From the NCBI RefSeq assembly GCF_014196915.1, contig NZ_JACIEP010000014.1, positions 1 through 64,000 on the forward strand: DNA of 64,000 nt, in the 5' to 3' direction. The notes beneath the pieces are model-generated. The model did no database searches. It was not told where the DNA came from and was given only the letters and a program-made list of their open reading frames with translations. The position numbers and the translations under genes were made by a program. This DNA is from Dysgonomonas hofstadii. Lineage in GTDB: Bacteria; Bacteroidota; Bacteroidia; Bacteroidales; Dysgonomonadaceae. This document shows, in pieces, positions 8,439-16,936 of this stretch; position 1 is the stretch's first letter; each line of letters opens with the position of its first letter.

Positions 8439-10346
8439 ATGGGAAAAATCATAGGAATTGACTTAGGTACCACAAACTCTTGTGTGTCGGTACTTGAAGG
8501 TAACGAACCGATCGTTATCGCAAACAATGAAGGTAAAAGAACGACTCCTTCTGTAGTTGCTTTTATCGAGGGAAATGAACGCAAGGTGGGTGATCCTGCA
8601 AAACGTCAGGCTATTACTAATCCTGAAAAGACAATATATTCCATAAAGAGATTTATGGGAGAAACATGGGATCAGGCGAAACCTGAAGTTCCACGAGTAC
8701 CTTATAAAGTGGTAAAAGGTGATAATAACACACCTCGTGTAGACATAGACGGACGTCTTTACACTCCGCAGGAAATCTCTGCTATGATACTCCAGAAAAT
8801 GAAGAAAACAGCAGAAGATTATCTTGGACAGGAAGTTAGCCGTGCAGTGATCACTGTTCCTGCATACTTTAACGACGCACAGCGTCAGGCAACTAAAGAA
8901 GCCGGGGAAATTGCTGGTCTGAAAGTAGAGCGTATCGTTAACGAACCTACAGCCGCTGCTCTTGCTTATGGTCTTGATAAAACAAATAAAGACATGAAGA
9001 TCGCGGTGTTTGACCTTGGTGGTGGTACATTCGATATCTCCATCCTTGAACTTGGTGATGGTGTATTCGAAGTAAAATCAACAAACGGTGACACGCACCT
9101 CGGTGGTGACGACTTTGATAACGTGATCATCAACTGGCTGGCCGAAGAATTCTTAAATGATGAAAGAGTTGACCTGCGTAAAGATCCGATGGCTCTTCAA
9201 CGTCTGAAAGAAGCTGCGGAAAAAGCTAAAATTGAGCTTTCTAGTACAACTTCCACAGAGATCAACCTGCCATACATTATGCCGGTAGATGGTATTCCAA
9301 AACACTTGGTAAAAACCTTGACCCGTGCTAAATTTGAACAATTGGCTGACACTCTTATCCGTAAATGTATCGAACCTTGCCGTCAGGCTTTGAGCGATGC
9401 CGGATACAGTGCGAAAGATATAGATGAAGTAATTCTTGTGGGTGGATCGACACGTATACCTGCAGTACAGACTGAAGTAGAGAAATTCTTCGGAAAAGCT
9501 CCGTCAAAAGGTGTTAACCCGGATGAAGTGGTTGCTGTAGGTGCTGCTATACAAGGTGGTGTATTAACTGGGGAGGTAAAAGATGTATTGTTGCTTGATG
9601 TTACTCCGCTTTCACTTGGTATAGAAACGATGGGTGGTGTAATGACTAAACTGATAGAATCGAATACAACTATCCCTACAAAGAAAAGCGAGACATTCTC
9701 TACAGCTGCCGACAATCAGCCGTCTGTACAGATCAATGTGCTACAGGGAGAACGTCCGATGGCAAGAGATAACAAGCAGATCGGAGTATTCAACCTCGAT
9801 GGTATACCAGCTTCTCCTCGTGGAGTGCCTCAGATCGAAGTTACATTCGACATCGATGCTAACGGTATATTGAGCGTATCGGCAAAAGATAAAGCAACCG
9901 GTAAGGAACAGTCGATCCGTATCGAAGCATCTTCTGGTCTTAGCGACGCTGAAATCCAGAAGATGAAAGATGAAGCCGCCGCTAACGCCGAAGCAGACCA
10001 GAAAGAAAAAGAAAGAATAGATAAACTGAATCAGGCCGACTCTATGATCTTCCAGACTGAAAAACAATTAAGCGAATTGGGAGACAAAGTTCCCGCCGAA
10101 CAGAAAGCTCCAATTGAAGCAGCTTTGAATAAACTGAAAGATGCACATAAAGCTCAGGATATTGCAGCCATAGATTCTGCTATGGAAGAAATGAACAAAT
10201 TGCTGCACGAAATGAGCCAGAATATGTATAATCAACAGCAACAGGCGGGTGCAAATCCGAACCAGCAGGCTGGCGGCAATGCAGGAGGTCAGTCAAACGG
10301 AGGAGACAATGACGTGACCGATGTAGATTTTGAAGAAGTGAAATAA
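8439..10346 (+). CDS. dnaK: Molecular chaperone DnaK (Hsp70)
   Basis: This 635-aa Hsp70 is full length. The nucleotide-binding domain (about 1-380) shows [11 protein letters not shown], the FDLGGGTFD phosphate loop and the VGGSTRIP adenosine motif; then come the linker region [15 protein letters not shown], the peptide-binding domain and a helical lid. The C-terminal tail is Gln/Gly/Asn-rich and ends in DVDFEEVK, the usual docking tail. There is no dnaJ or grpE next to it. The last codons (from 10328) are part of the attachment site of the 16.66-kb IME: the final AAA-TAA is on the element side of the crossover, while the native AAG-TAA remains at 26998-27003. The protein sequence is unchanged by the insertion. 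Confidence 0.98.
   Translation: MGKIIGIDLGTTNSCVSVLEGNEPIVIANNEGKRTTPSVVAFIEGNERKVGDPAKRQAITNPEKTIYSIKRFMGETWDQAKPEVPRVPYKVVKGDNNTPRVDIDGRLYTPQEISAMILQKMKKTAEDYLGQEVSRAVITVPAYFNDAQRQATKEAGEIAGLKVERIVNEPTAAALAYGLDKTNKDMKIAVFDLGGGTFDISILELGDGVFEVKSTNGDTHLGGDDFDNVIINWLAEEFLNDERVDLRKDPMALQRLKEAAEKAKIELSSTTSTEINLPYIMPVDGIPKHLVKTLTRAKFEQLADTLIRKCIEPCRQALSDAGYSAKDIDEVILVGGSTRIPAVQTEVEKFFGKAPSKGVNPDEVVAVGAAIQGGVLTGEVKDVLLLDVTPLSLGIETMGGVMTKLIESNTTIPTKKSETFSTAADNQPSVQINVLQGERPMARDNKQIGVFNLDGIPASPRGVPQIEVTFDIDANGILSVSAKDKATGKEQSIRIEASSGLSDAEIQKMKDEAAANAEADQKEKERIDKLNQADSMIFQTEKQLSELGDKVPAEQKAPIEAALNKLKDAHKAQDIAAIDSAMEEMNKLLHEMSQNMYNQQQQAGANPNQQAGGNAGGQSNGGDNDVTDVDFEEVK
10328..10342 (+). other. attL core of the IME, inside the dnaK 3' end
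   Basis: TTTTGAAGAAGTGAA occurs here, encoding the last residues of DnaK, and again exactly at 26986-27000. The repeats extend as ...AATAA here and ...AGTAA on the right, so 18 of 19 bases match and both copies spell FEEVK-stop. This pair bounds the IME. Confidence 0.85.
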
Positions 10347-10377
10347 AAGTCGATTAAAATCGATTAGTAAAAATAAT

Positions 10378-10413
10378 AAAACCGCAGTAAATGAACTACT
10401 TACTGCGGTTTTT
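10378..10413 (+). terminator. Rho-independent terminator behind dnaK, element-borne
   Basis: ACCGCAGTAA (10381-10390) pairs perfectly with TTACTGCGGT (10400-10409), preceded by A-rich and followed by T-rich sequence. It lies on the IME side of attL, so the element seems to bring a replacement terminator for dnaK; the original one is at 27026-27054. Confidence 0.8.
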
Positions 10414-10439
10414 ACTTTGTATAAAGTTTTCAATATTGC

Positions 10440-10470
10440 TTGTTTTTAATCAATTTTTATCATATATTTG
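10440..10470 (+). promoter_or_regulatory. Promoter of the IME integration operon
   Basis: TTG at 10440-10442 and TATATTTG at 10463-10470 fit the Bacteroidota -33/-7 pattern (TTTG, 19-21 bp, TAnnTTTG). It precedes the double-HTH gene and the integrase, which are in one operon. Confidence 0.6.
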
Positions 10471-10510
10471 TACCATACTTGTACCGGAACTTATTTAGTG
10501 GCGAAGTGGA

Positions 10511-10550
10511 ACTTATGAGCACTTATGACTACTAATGAGTACTTAAATAG
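10511..10550 (+). promoter_or_regulatory. Four tandem 10-bp repeats before the double-HTH gene
   Basis: The blocks ACTTATGAGC, ACTTATGACT, ACTAATGAGT and ACTTAAATAG follow each other without gaps at an exact 10-bp step, one helical turn each. A further similar word, ACTTATTTAG, begins at 10490. They sit between the promoter and the start codon of the DNA-binding gene, where a regulator or excisionase could bind cooperatively along one face of the DNA. Confidence 0.6.
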
Positions 10551-10552
10551 TG

Positions 10553-11101
10553 ATGAAGATACCGATGAATAAGATTCAGAAACAATGTGAAGTGTGTGGA
10601 CAGTCTTTCGTTCCGAAGACGGTCGATTCTGTTTATTGCTCAAAAAAATGTGGTGCAGCAGCATATAGAAAGAAGAAAGAACAGAAGAAAAAGGAAGAAG
10701 AACAGCAAGCTGTAATAGAAAAGATTTCTGCTGACCGCCAATATATTTCTGTTCCTGAAGCAATCGCACTTTTTGGAGTTGCTAAAAGCACACTTTATCG
10801 CCTTATTCGCCAAAAACGAATTCCGGCGATCAATTTAGGTGCTCGTTTAGTTAGAATTGATCGCGCAGCCATAGAGGAAATGTTTCCGATTAGACAAACA
10901 CCCCTTAAAGAAGCAAAACCCACAGCAAAATTATATAGTCTTGAACCACAAGATTGCTATACAATTGGTGAAGTATCCAAGAAATTTGGAATCTCAGACA
11001 GTTCCGTTTACAAACATATCCGCAAATATTCCATTCCCACACGGCAGATTGGAAAATATGTTTATGTGCCAAAATCGGAAATCGACAACATATATATATA
11101 A
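10553..11101 (+). CDS. Double helix-turn-helix protein with zinc ribbon, excisionase-like
   Basis: The 182-aa protein begins with a small Cys4 cluster (CEVCGQSF ... YCSKKCG), followed by a basic, Gln/Lys/Glu-rich linker and two MerR/excisionase-type helix-turn-helix domains (about residues 66-111 and 137-180). Each contains an S-T/S-x-Y-R/K-x-I-R core. Proteins of this type precede integrases in Bacteroidales mobile elements and are thought to control integration and excision. The integrase starts 9 nt after its stop. Starts at 10550 (GTG), 10553 (ATG) or 10565 (ATG) are all possible; the first overlaps the 10-bp repeat array, which may be its own operator. Confidence 0.8.
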   Translation: MKIPMNKIQKQCEVCGQSFVPKTVDSVYCSKKCGAAAYRKKKEQKKKEEEQQAVIEKISADRQYISVPEAIALFGVAKSTLYRLIRQKRIPAINLGARLVRIDRAAIEEMFPIRQTPLKEAKPTAKLYSLEPQDCYTIGEVSKKFGISDSSVYKHIRKYSIPTRQIGKYVYVPKSEIDNIYI

Positions 11102-11110
11102 AATAAGCCC

Positions 11111-12370
11111 ATGAAAGAACTCACGAACACCAAAGTAACCGTTCGGCTTCGCAAAGCAGAAGACCGAAAGGAGTGGTATGTTTATATCGAAAGTTATCCG
11201 GTGTTCGTTCCGGGCAAACAAACACCACAACGTATTCGTGAATACCTCAATCGCAGTGTAACCACAGTAGAATGGGATAAAAAACGAACTGCCCGAACCG
11301 AGGCAGATGGAACAAGAACCTATAAACCCAAGCGTGACGATAACGGAATTATTATGTGTCGAAGTGAAAAAGATCAGGAAACTATGCTGTATGCCGATGG
11401 TGTTCGTAAGCTTCGACAACGTGAGTACGACAATGCCGATTTATACAGCGATACAGAAAACGCTCAAGCCGAGCAAAAAGAACGTTTGCAACAGGATTTT
11501 ATAACTTATTTCAATAAAGTGGCAGCCAAACGTCATGCAAACAGTTCAACCTCTATTCAAACCAATTGGCAGCGTACCAACGAATTTCTAAAGCAATCTA
11601 CAGAAGGTTCTTTGCTGTTTTCTCAAATTGACAACCGCTTTGCCGAAGGGTTTAAACGGTTCCTGTTATCTGCTCCATGTGGGGGTAATCGCAGTGGAAC
11701 GATTTCGCACAATACGGCTGCTACTTATTTCTCTATTTTCAAGGCTGCACTGAAACAAGCTTTTGTGGATGGCTATCTAACGGTAGATTTATCGGCTAAA
11801 ATCAAAGGTATTCAGGAACAGGAATCCAGAAGAGAATATTTGACCGTTGAAGAACTCAACACCCTTGCCGCTACTCCTTGCGAACGGGATGTATTGAAAC
11901 GGGCAGCGCTTTTTTCTGCACTTACAGGCTTGCGACATTGTGATATCCAAAAGCTTCGTTGGAAAGAAATTAGCATAGACGGCAAGCAAGCCAAATTGCA
12001 TTTTACGCAACAGAAGACGAAAGGCGTTGAGTATACTCCTATTTCAGAGCAAGCCTTATTACTATGTGGTGAACCCCGACAACCCGAACAATTGGTATTT
12101 GAAGATCTTCCGGATCCGGCATGGATCTCCAAGCCTTTAAAACGTTGGGTAGAAGCAGCCGGAATTACCAAGAAGATCACATTCCATTGCTTTCGGCATA
12201 CGTATGCTACTCTTCAACTAAGCAGTGGTACAGACATTTATACCGTTAGTAAAATGTTGGGACATACCAATGTGAAAACGACACAGATTTATGCCAAAGT
12301 GGTAGATGAGAAGAAGAGTAAAGCGGCACAAGCTATTCGATTAAAAACAATAAATACCACAAAAGAATGA
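11111..12370 (+). CDS. Tyrosine integrase of the IME
   Basis: The 419-aa recombinase has an arm-binding N-terminus, a SAM-like domain (about 120-220) and a catalytic domain. In contrast to the integrase at 1232, all catalytic residues are present: ALTGLRHCDIQ (Arg), FHCFRHTYATL (His, Arg), LGHTNVKTTQIYAK (His and nucleophilic Tyr). It lies 0.77 kb inside attL and is predicted to recombine the 15-bp core in the dnaK 3' end. The next gene overlaps its last 4 nt, so it is transcribed with the double-HTH gene and the membrane-protein gene. Confidence 0.95.
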   Translation: MKELTNTKVTVRLRKAEDRKEWYVYIESYPVFVPGKQTPQRIREYLNRSVTTVEWDKKRTARTEADGTRTYKPKRDDNGIIMCRSEKDQETMLYADGVRKLRQREYDNADLYSDTENAQAEQKERLQQDFITYFNKVAAKRHANSSTSIQTNWQRTNEFLKQSTEGSLLFSQIDNRFAEGFKRFLLSAPCGGNRSGTISHNTAATYFSIFKAALKQAFVDGYLTVDLSAKIKGIQEQESRREYLTVEELNTLAATPCERDVLKRAALFSALTGLRHCDIQKLRWKEISIDGKQAKLHFTQQKTKGVEYTPISEQALLLCGEPRQPEQLVFEDLPDPAWISKPLKRWVEAAGITKKITFHCFRHTYATLQLSSGTDIYTVSKMLGHTNVKTTQIYAKVVDEKKSKAAQAIRLKTINTTKE

Positions 12371-13086
12371 AAAACAACCTTTTGGAACAGATTATTCTCT
12401 ATGTATTGGTTGCCTGTGTCGCTATGGCAATCGCAACATTGGCGCGGATATCTGCTGTATCGTTAGGAGCTGACAGTTTCACGGCATTTATTGTGTTTGT
12501 GGTAGTAATAGGAATTGAGGTGGTGGTATACCTGAGTATTCATGTGATTTTACAAAGTTTAATGCTGCCTTGGATAGAAAAACTGTTATTGAAAATCCCA
12601 TATTTCAAAAACAAATCTAGACTGAAACCTACTGTTAAATCCTCATCTGAGACAATCACAGAACAACCCTCTCCGCCTACTTTAGACGAAATTCGGAACG
12701 AGCAACAGCAAAACAAAGCGAAACAACAGGAAGAAAAATTGAGGGTAGCTTTAGACTATACCCGAAAAGTTTTTGCGCTGTATGTTTCTGATCAGCATGT
12801 CGAATTGCTCTGCAACAATGTAAAAGTATATGCCAATAAATTGGATTTGGAAAACCTGCAAGCAATAAAAACCAATCAAGAATTAGCACAAATTGATATT
12901 TTGCATTTCGGGTGGAATATTTGGAATCACTTCAGGGTTGGAAAACAAATTGAAGTTGCCCGTTTCCTGAAAATTGTATTTCCTGATATTCTAAAGGAAG
13001 CTGAAGTTGATAGTATTAAAAGTCATTTGAAAGATGATGAGTTAAAAGGGGTGATTAAGATACAAGAGAGTTTTACAAAAAAATAG
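12367..13086 (+). CDS. Membrane protein of unknown function, IME-encoded
   Basis: The 239-aa protein has two strongly hydrophobic segments (about residues 8-30 and 36-65) followed by a charged, Gln/Lys-rich cytosolic part with coiled-coil character and a helical C-terminal domain. I do not recognise a named family. It overlaps the integrase stop by ATGA, so translation is coupled, and is followed 7 nt later by the HEPN-like gene. Operon position suggests a role in element maintenance, or a membrane-linked partner for the next protein; that is inference only. Confidence 0.7.
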   Translation: MKNNLLEQIILYVLVACVAMAIATLARISAVSLGADSFTAFIVFVVVIGIEVVVYLSIHVILQSLMLPWIEKLLLKIPYFKNKSRLKPTVKSSSETITEQPSPPTLDEIRNEQQQNKAKQQEEKLRVALDYTRKVFALYVSDQHVELLCNNVKVYANKLDLENLQAIKTNQELAQIDILHFGWNIWNHFRVGKQIEVARFLKIVFPDILKEAEVDSIKSHLKDDELKGVIKIQESFTKK

Positions 13087-13093
13087 ACAAAAA

Positions 13094-14563
13094 ATGGATC
13101 AGAAAACTATCAAATTTCAACAGATAAGTGACACTATTTTTGAAGATGACAATGCTGCATTAAAACTAATCTCATTGTTTGAATCTGGGAAAGTTGATTT
13201 TAAACTTGCGACAGCTATAGAAAATATTATAATGGATGCAAATATGCTCCGAGAGGATAATGGGGAGTTTTTAGTCCATTTTAACTTGCTTCCAGAATGG
13301 GAAGAAAAATTCAGAATGGATTATTTCTTCGAGAAGCCAGCAATACTCGCAACACATGGAGTCAGAATATTAATAAAAAATACAGATGTTACTGCATTTA
13401 AACAATCAATTGGAGAAGGTATAAAACAAGCCTCTATAAAAATTAATGCATTTCGAGGAGATTTAGATGATAACAAATGGGAAAATGCCAAACAATCGGC
13501 TTTTTATCGGTATGATTGCGATAAATTTGCTGCTTATTCTTGTGGAATACTTTATGATATTACAACGAGTAAGGATCAAGATTCTTCATGGAAAAATTGT
13601 GTAAAAATAGAAATTAACAATCGAACAATATTATTTTATCATGTGAGAATCGAAGATAGTCTTGGATACTTTGTATTCAAAACAAATGATCCAATTAATC
13701 ATGATGATTTTTTACATATTATTAATGCAATAAGAGCCGCATTTTCTCTAATTTCAGGTTTTTATATCGCAGATAGTGCTTATTTCTTTTCTATGCAAAA
13801 GGGAAAGAAAGATACATTAACCTATCGTTATGAAAATTTTAATGAAACAATACATACAGAAAGACCTCTATTAGACAATCATTCATATCAAGATATCTCT
13901 CAAAAAGAATTACAGTTAACCTCTGATCAATTCGCATATCTTGTAAAGTTGCTATGTGAAAATGAAGAGTTACTTCGCTCCTGCATATTACTCACGCAAG
14001 CTAGTAATATAAACGGTTTGTCTAAGGGATGTCTGGCTGCAGTTGCATTAGAAACTATTACTAATGTAATTGTACCTAAAGATAAAATAATCAAACCACT
14101 AATAGAAGATAAAGAAATCAATAGTCAACTGAAATATGAATTAAAAAAGTCACTAAAAAAAATCAAAAATAAAGTAGCAAAATCTATATACGATTCATTA
14201 GAGAGTAAATTAGGCAAAATAAATGAACAGTCAAACTCTTCAAAGTTAGGCTCTCCATTTGCAGCTCTAAACATTGATTTAGACGACGAAGATCTATACT
14301 GTATATCATGTAGAAATCGTTTTCTGCACGGTTCTTTACCTACACCAACGACAGAACTTTTCAAGTCATTAACGAATGATGAATTATTGAAACTTGTCTG
14401 CAATCGTTTGATAATGCTATCCACTATGCTTATCTTAAAAAAGATAGGCTATGAACATGATGTTGTTGATTGGGGATATACTGAAATCGGAATAAGAAGA
14501 ATGATGATAAAGGGAGAATCTGTTAGTGGTATAGGTCGAGCACATAGAACAATTGGTAATTAA
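13094..14563 (+). CDS. Large protein with a C-terminal HEPN-like motif
   Basis: The 489-aa protein has no signal peptide. Near its C-terminus the segment CRNRFLHGSL (Arg407, His412) matches the R-x4-6-H motif of HEPN RNases, in a setting (RN..HG, then a long helix with LLKLVCNRLI) like Apea-type HEPN domains. The first 350 residues are mixed alpha/beta and unknown to me. HEPN proteins are common as ribonucleases in toxin-antitoxin and phage-defence loci. AT content is higher than in the flanking mobilization genes, suggesting a separate origin. It is the last gene of the int operon; a 155-bp control region with phased repeats follows. Confidence 0.65.
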   Translation: MDQKTIKFQQISDTIFEDDNAALKLISLFESGKVDFKLATAIENIIMDANMLREDNGEFLVHFNLLPEWEEKFRMDYFFEKPAILATHGVRILIKNTDVTAFKQSIGEGIKQASIKINAFRGDLDDNKWENAKQSAFYRYDCDKFAAYSCGILYDITTSKDQDSSWKNCVKIEINNRTILFYHVRIEDSLGYFVFKTNDPINHDDFLHIINAIRAAFSLISGFYIADSAYFFSMQKGKKDTLTYRYENFNETIHTERPLLDNHSYQDISQKELQLTSDQFAYLVKLLCENEELLRSCILLTQASNINGLSKGCLAAVALETITNVIVPKDKIIKPLIEDKEINSQLKYELKKSLKKIKNKVAKSIYDSLESKLGKINEQSNSSKLGSPFAALNIDLDDEDLYCISCRNRFLHGSLPTPTTELFKSLTNDELLKLVCNRLIMLSTMLILKKIGYEHDVVDWGYTEIGIRRMMIKGESVSGIGRAHRTIGN

Positions 14564-14632
14564 AACCTATAAGCAACTTTTATCTTTTTCATGATTCTCA
14601 TCCACCAATAACTAAAGAATATCAGCAACTTA

Positions 14633-14680
14633 AGTGTTTTCTTAGTGTTTGTCTAGTGTTGCGGAACACAGGGGAAACAC
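14633..14680. repeat. Five 11-bp-phased short repeats, three forward and two inverted
   Basis: AGTGTT occurs at 14633, 14644 and 14655, an exact 11-bp step. The inverted word AACAC follows at 14665 and 14676, again 11 bp apart. The array lies 39 bp before an HTH gene that heads the replication/mobilization module. It could be an iteron-type origin or a cooperative operator. Confidence 0.6.
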
Positions 14681-14718
14681 TTTTTTCATTTGCACCATAA
14701 CCATTAAAAACAATTGTT

Positions 14719-15072
14719 ATGAGTACGAATGAAATTACTTTTGAAAATCTGCCCAAGGCAGTAGCCCGATTGGCTGACGAAATAGCCGAGATCAAATTTT
14801 TAGTCGAGAAAGGACAAACGTCTGTTGTCTCAAAAAAACGAATACCGATAGGTATTGATGAAGCATGCCAAATAATTGGTAAAGCAAAACCCACCGTTTA
14901 CACACTTGTCCGCAAACGACAACTCCCTTGCTACAAAAACGGTAAAAAACTCTACTTCTTTGAAGATGAATTACTGGATTGGATTGCGAAAGGAAAAAAG
15001 AAAACCATGCAGGAGATTGAAGCTGAAGTAGAAGCCAATTTCAAAAAACGTTCAAAAGACTTATCAAAATGA
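14719..15072 (+). CDS. Helix-turn-helix protein of the replication/mobilization module
   Basis: The 117-aa protein has a helical N-terminal part (FENLPKAVARLADEIAEIK) and an excisionase/MerR-like HTH at about 48-95 (GIDEACQIIGKAKPTVYTLVRKR, with a conserved PTVYTLV recognition helix and a following KKLYFFEDELLDW wing). Its stop overlaps the next start (ATGA). Similar proteins head the mobilization modules of Bacteroides mobilizable transposons. The phased repeat array just upstream is a likely binding site. Confidence 0.8.
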   Translation: MSTNEITFENLPKAVARLADEIAEIKFLVEKGQTSVVSKKRIPIGIDEACQIIGKAKPTVYTLVRKRQLPCYKNGKKLYFFEDELLDWIAKGKKKTMQEIEAEVEANFKKRSKDLSK

Positions 15073-15461
15073 ACCTGTTTGAACTGTTAGCCAACTTTTG
15101 GCGATTGGACGAGCATCACAATTTCAGCGGTAACGAAACCCGTTTATATTTCTTTCTGATTCATTTGGCAAACCGTTCGTTTTGGCCAGAGTGGATTGAG
15201 TTTGCAGATAAACGGATGGTTGCCAACGCCAATTTCTCTTTACAGGTATTGAAGTCTGCCCGCGACCGCTTGAAAGCTGCCGAACTGTTGGACTACCTAC
15301 CCGGAGGAGGCTTTAGGGTTAAAACTAAGTATCAGATTCTGACACCTAAGTCTAACCTTAAACCCGCACCATACTATATAAATACAAAAGACAAAAAATC
15401 AAATATAAAATCAAATGGAAAAAAGAAAGGATTTGTCCATACGGGAAGTGATTTCGACTAA
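15069..15461 (+). CDS. Winged-helix replication-initiator-like protein
   Basis: The 130-aa protein begins MNLFELLANFWRLDEHHNFS and has the look of the N-terminal winged helix of DnaD/replication-initiator proteins (NETRLYFFLIHLANRSFWPEW, then a VLKSARDRLKAAELL recognition region). The C-terminal tail is Lys/Asn-rich and disordered. Start and end overlap the neighbouring genes by 4 and 47 nt. With the DnaC-like ATPase behind it, this forms a small replisome-loading module, which suggests the excised element can replicate. Function is inferred from arrangement and weak fold resemblance. Confidence 0.65.
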   Translation: MNLFELLANFWRLDEHHNFSGNETRLYFFLIHLANRSFWPEWIEFADKRMVANANFSLQVLKSARDRLKAAELLDYLPGGGFRVKTKYQILTPKSNLKPAPYYINTKDKKSNIKSNGKKKGFVHTGSDFD

Positions 15462-16140
15462 TCAGCATTTTTATCAGGCATTGCAGAAAGATGCCCAAGA
15501 AATTGTTTCCGGTGAAAAAGAAAAAATACAGAAACGTCGTTTGTGTCTGCCGCTCTCCTATTCCGATTTTCGGGAGCTTTTTCTTTCATTCGGAACAGTA
15601 TGTTTATGCAGCCGAAATCAAAATAGGGAGTTTATTATTGATGAAAACAACGAACCTTTGATAGAACAGCTTTACTATTATGTTACCAACAACACCTCTT
15701 TCGCAGGCGATTTAAACAAAGGAATAATGCTGCAAGGAAAATACGGCAGCGGTAAAACTATTATTATGGAAACTTACGCACTGCTTCACAATCATATTAT
15801 ACGAAAATTTTGCTTGAATCAGCCTTTGTATCTTTTCATTAAGTCCGTTGAATTGCAGGAGCAAATCGTAAAACAATCGGCAAGCACATTTGCTCGGCGA
15901 CCATTAATCATTGACGAATTTGGGCGGGAATCAAAAACGGTACAAGATTTTGGCAATATCAGCCACCCCATATCAGAATTGTTAAGCCTAAGAAGTGATG
16001 TTGGAGTGGTTACGCACGGAACGACCAACTTCACTATGAGTACACTTTCGTCCGATGATTTTTATGGCGGAATGATTGGTGACCGCCTCAAAGCGATGTT
16101 CAACTTTATGACATTAAAAGGTGAAAGCCGTCGAGTTTAA
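15415..16140 (+). CDS. DnaC-like AAA+ ATPase
   Basis: The 241-aa protein has a Walker A motif GKYGSGKT (108-115), a Walker B motif LIIDEFGRE (about 164-172) with the acidic pair DE, and a sensor-like THGTTNF segment before GDRLKAMFNF near the end. This is the layout of DnaC/IstB helicase-loading ATPases. It starts 47 nt inside the winged-helix gene, so the two are translated together. It is predicted to load a replicative helicase on the element. A 180-bp non-coding stretch with several hairpins separates it from the mobilization genes. Confidence 0.8.
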   Translation: MEKRKDLSIREVISTNQHFYQALQKDAQEIVSGEKEKIQKRRLCLPLSYSDFRELFLSFGTVCLCSRNQNREFIIDENNEPLIEQLYYYVTNNTSFAGDLNKGIMLQGKYGSGKTIIMETYALLHNHIIRKFCLNQPLYLFIKSVELQEQIVKQSASTFARRPLIIDEFGRESKTVQDFGNISHPISELLSLRSDVGVVTHGTTNFTMSTLSSDDFYGGMIGDRLKAMFNFMTLKGESRRV

Positions 16141-16167
16141 GCTTCCACATAATGGCTCTCTATTCGC

Positions 16168-16310
16168 GAGCAATGTAGCAAGAGGGAACTGGACAAGCCC
16201 TGTTCTATCCTCTTGCCCTGCGGGATTACTTGCTGTTAATCAGCAAGATATTAAGAATGAGTTTTATAAAAACTCATATAAGCCTAATCAACAAAATCCT
16301 GTTGATTAGG
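16168..16310 (+). other. Candidate oriT with stacked inverted repeats
   Basis: Between the ATPase and mobilization genes lie several inverted repeats: GCAAGAGG...CCTCTTGC (from about 16170 to 16217), CTTGCTG-TTAAT-CAGCAAG (16229-16247), GAGTTTT-ATA-AAAACTC (16259-16275) and a perfect 10-bp stem CCTAATCAAC/GTTGATTAGG (16283-16310). Transfer origins of Bacteroides mobilizable elements lie directly before their mob genes, and closely spaced hairpins are typical. The nick site cannot be assigned. A 62-codon frame through this stretch is not considered a gene. Confidence 0.5.
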
Positions 16311-16321
16311 TGATTAACAAA

Positions 16322-16936
16322 ATGAATTCTTATAAAAATGTTATAAATATGGAAGGAAATAAGAATAAATCGGTATTGACTACGATTGGAATTGATAAAT
16401 CAACCAATCGCTTAATTGATAAATTGAGCAATCGATATAACTTGAAAAAAGGAGAGATTGTTAAGCTTGCATTTGAATACATGGATAAAGCCTGTATCAA
16501 TCCGTCAGAACCTCCTGAATCAGTAAAGACAGAGATGGCGAAAATAAACAAACGACAAGATGACTTGATACGTTTTATTCGCCACTTTGAAGAGGAACAA
16601 CTAAATCCAATGATTCGGGCGACACATTCAATAGCTATTCGTTTTGATGGGATAGTGAAAGATTTGGAAACACTTGTTCTTTCACAGTTGGAGAATAATC
16701 ATGAAAAGTATAACACCGTACTTCAAAAAATCAGCGATACCCTTACTCAACATGCTGATGTAATAAACAATCAGGGAAAACAAATCAACTCACTACATCA
16801 ACTATTGAAGCAGGATAATAAAAAGTTGTTGGAATTAATCGGACTGTATGCCGAACTTACAGCATGCGGAGTCATGGATGGGAAGCGAAAAGAAAACCTA
16901 AAAGCTGAAATCTACCAATTAATCAATGCTGAGTGA
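16322..16936 (+). CDS. BfmA/BtgA-family mobilization accessory protein
   Basis: The product (204 aa from the ATG at 16322; a GTG at 16310 and ATG at 16352 are alternatives) has an N-terminal ribbon-helix-helix-like region (TTIGIDKSTNRLIDKLSNRY, then LKKGEIVKLAFEYMDK) and a long helical, coiled-coil C-terminal half. This is the layout of BfmA/BtgA proteins, which bind oriT and recruit the relaxase. The relaxase gene overlaps its stop (TGATG). The candidate oriT is immediately upstream. Confidence 0.8.
   Translation: MNSYKNVINMEGNKNKSVLTTIGIDKSTNRLIDKLSNRYNLKKGEIVKLAFEYMDKACINPSEPPESVKTEMAKINKRQDDLIRFIRHFEEEQLNPMIRATHSIAIRFDGIVKDLETLVLSQLENNHEKYNTVLQKISDTLTQHADVINNQGKQINSLHQLLKQDNKKLLELIGLYAELTACGVMDGKRKENLKAEIYQLINAE

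Noticed and set aside
9383-10067. Long antisense frames within dnaK (110 and 108 codons)
   Set aside because: They are mirror frames of a highly conserved gene with biased codon use and have no independent support.
16121-16309. 62-codon open frame after the DnaC-like ATPase
   Set aside because: It covers the hairpin-rich candidate oriT and its composition is not protein-like.
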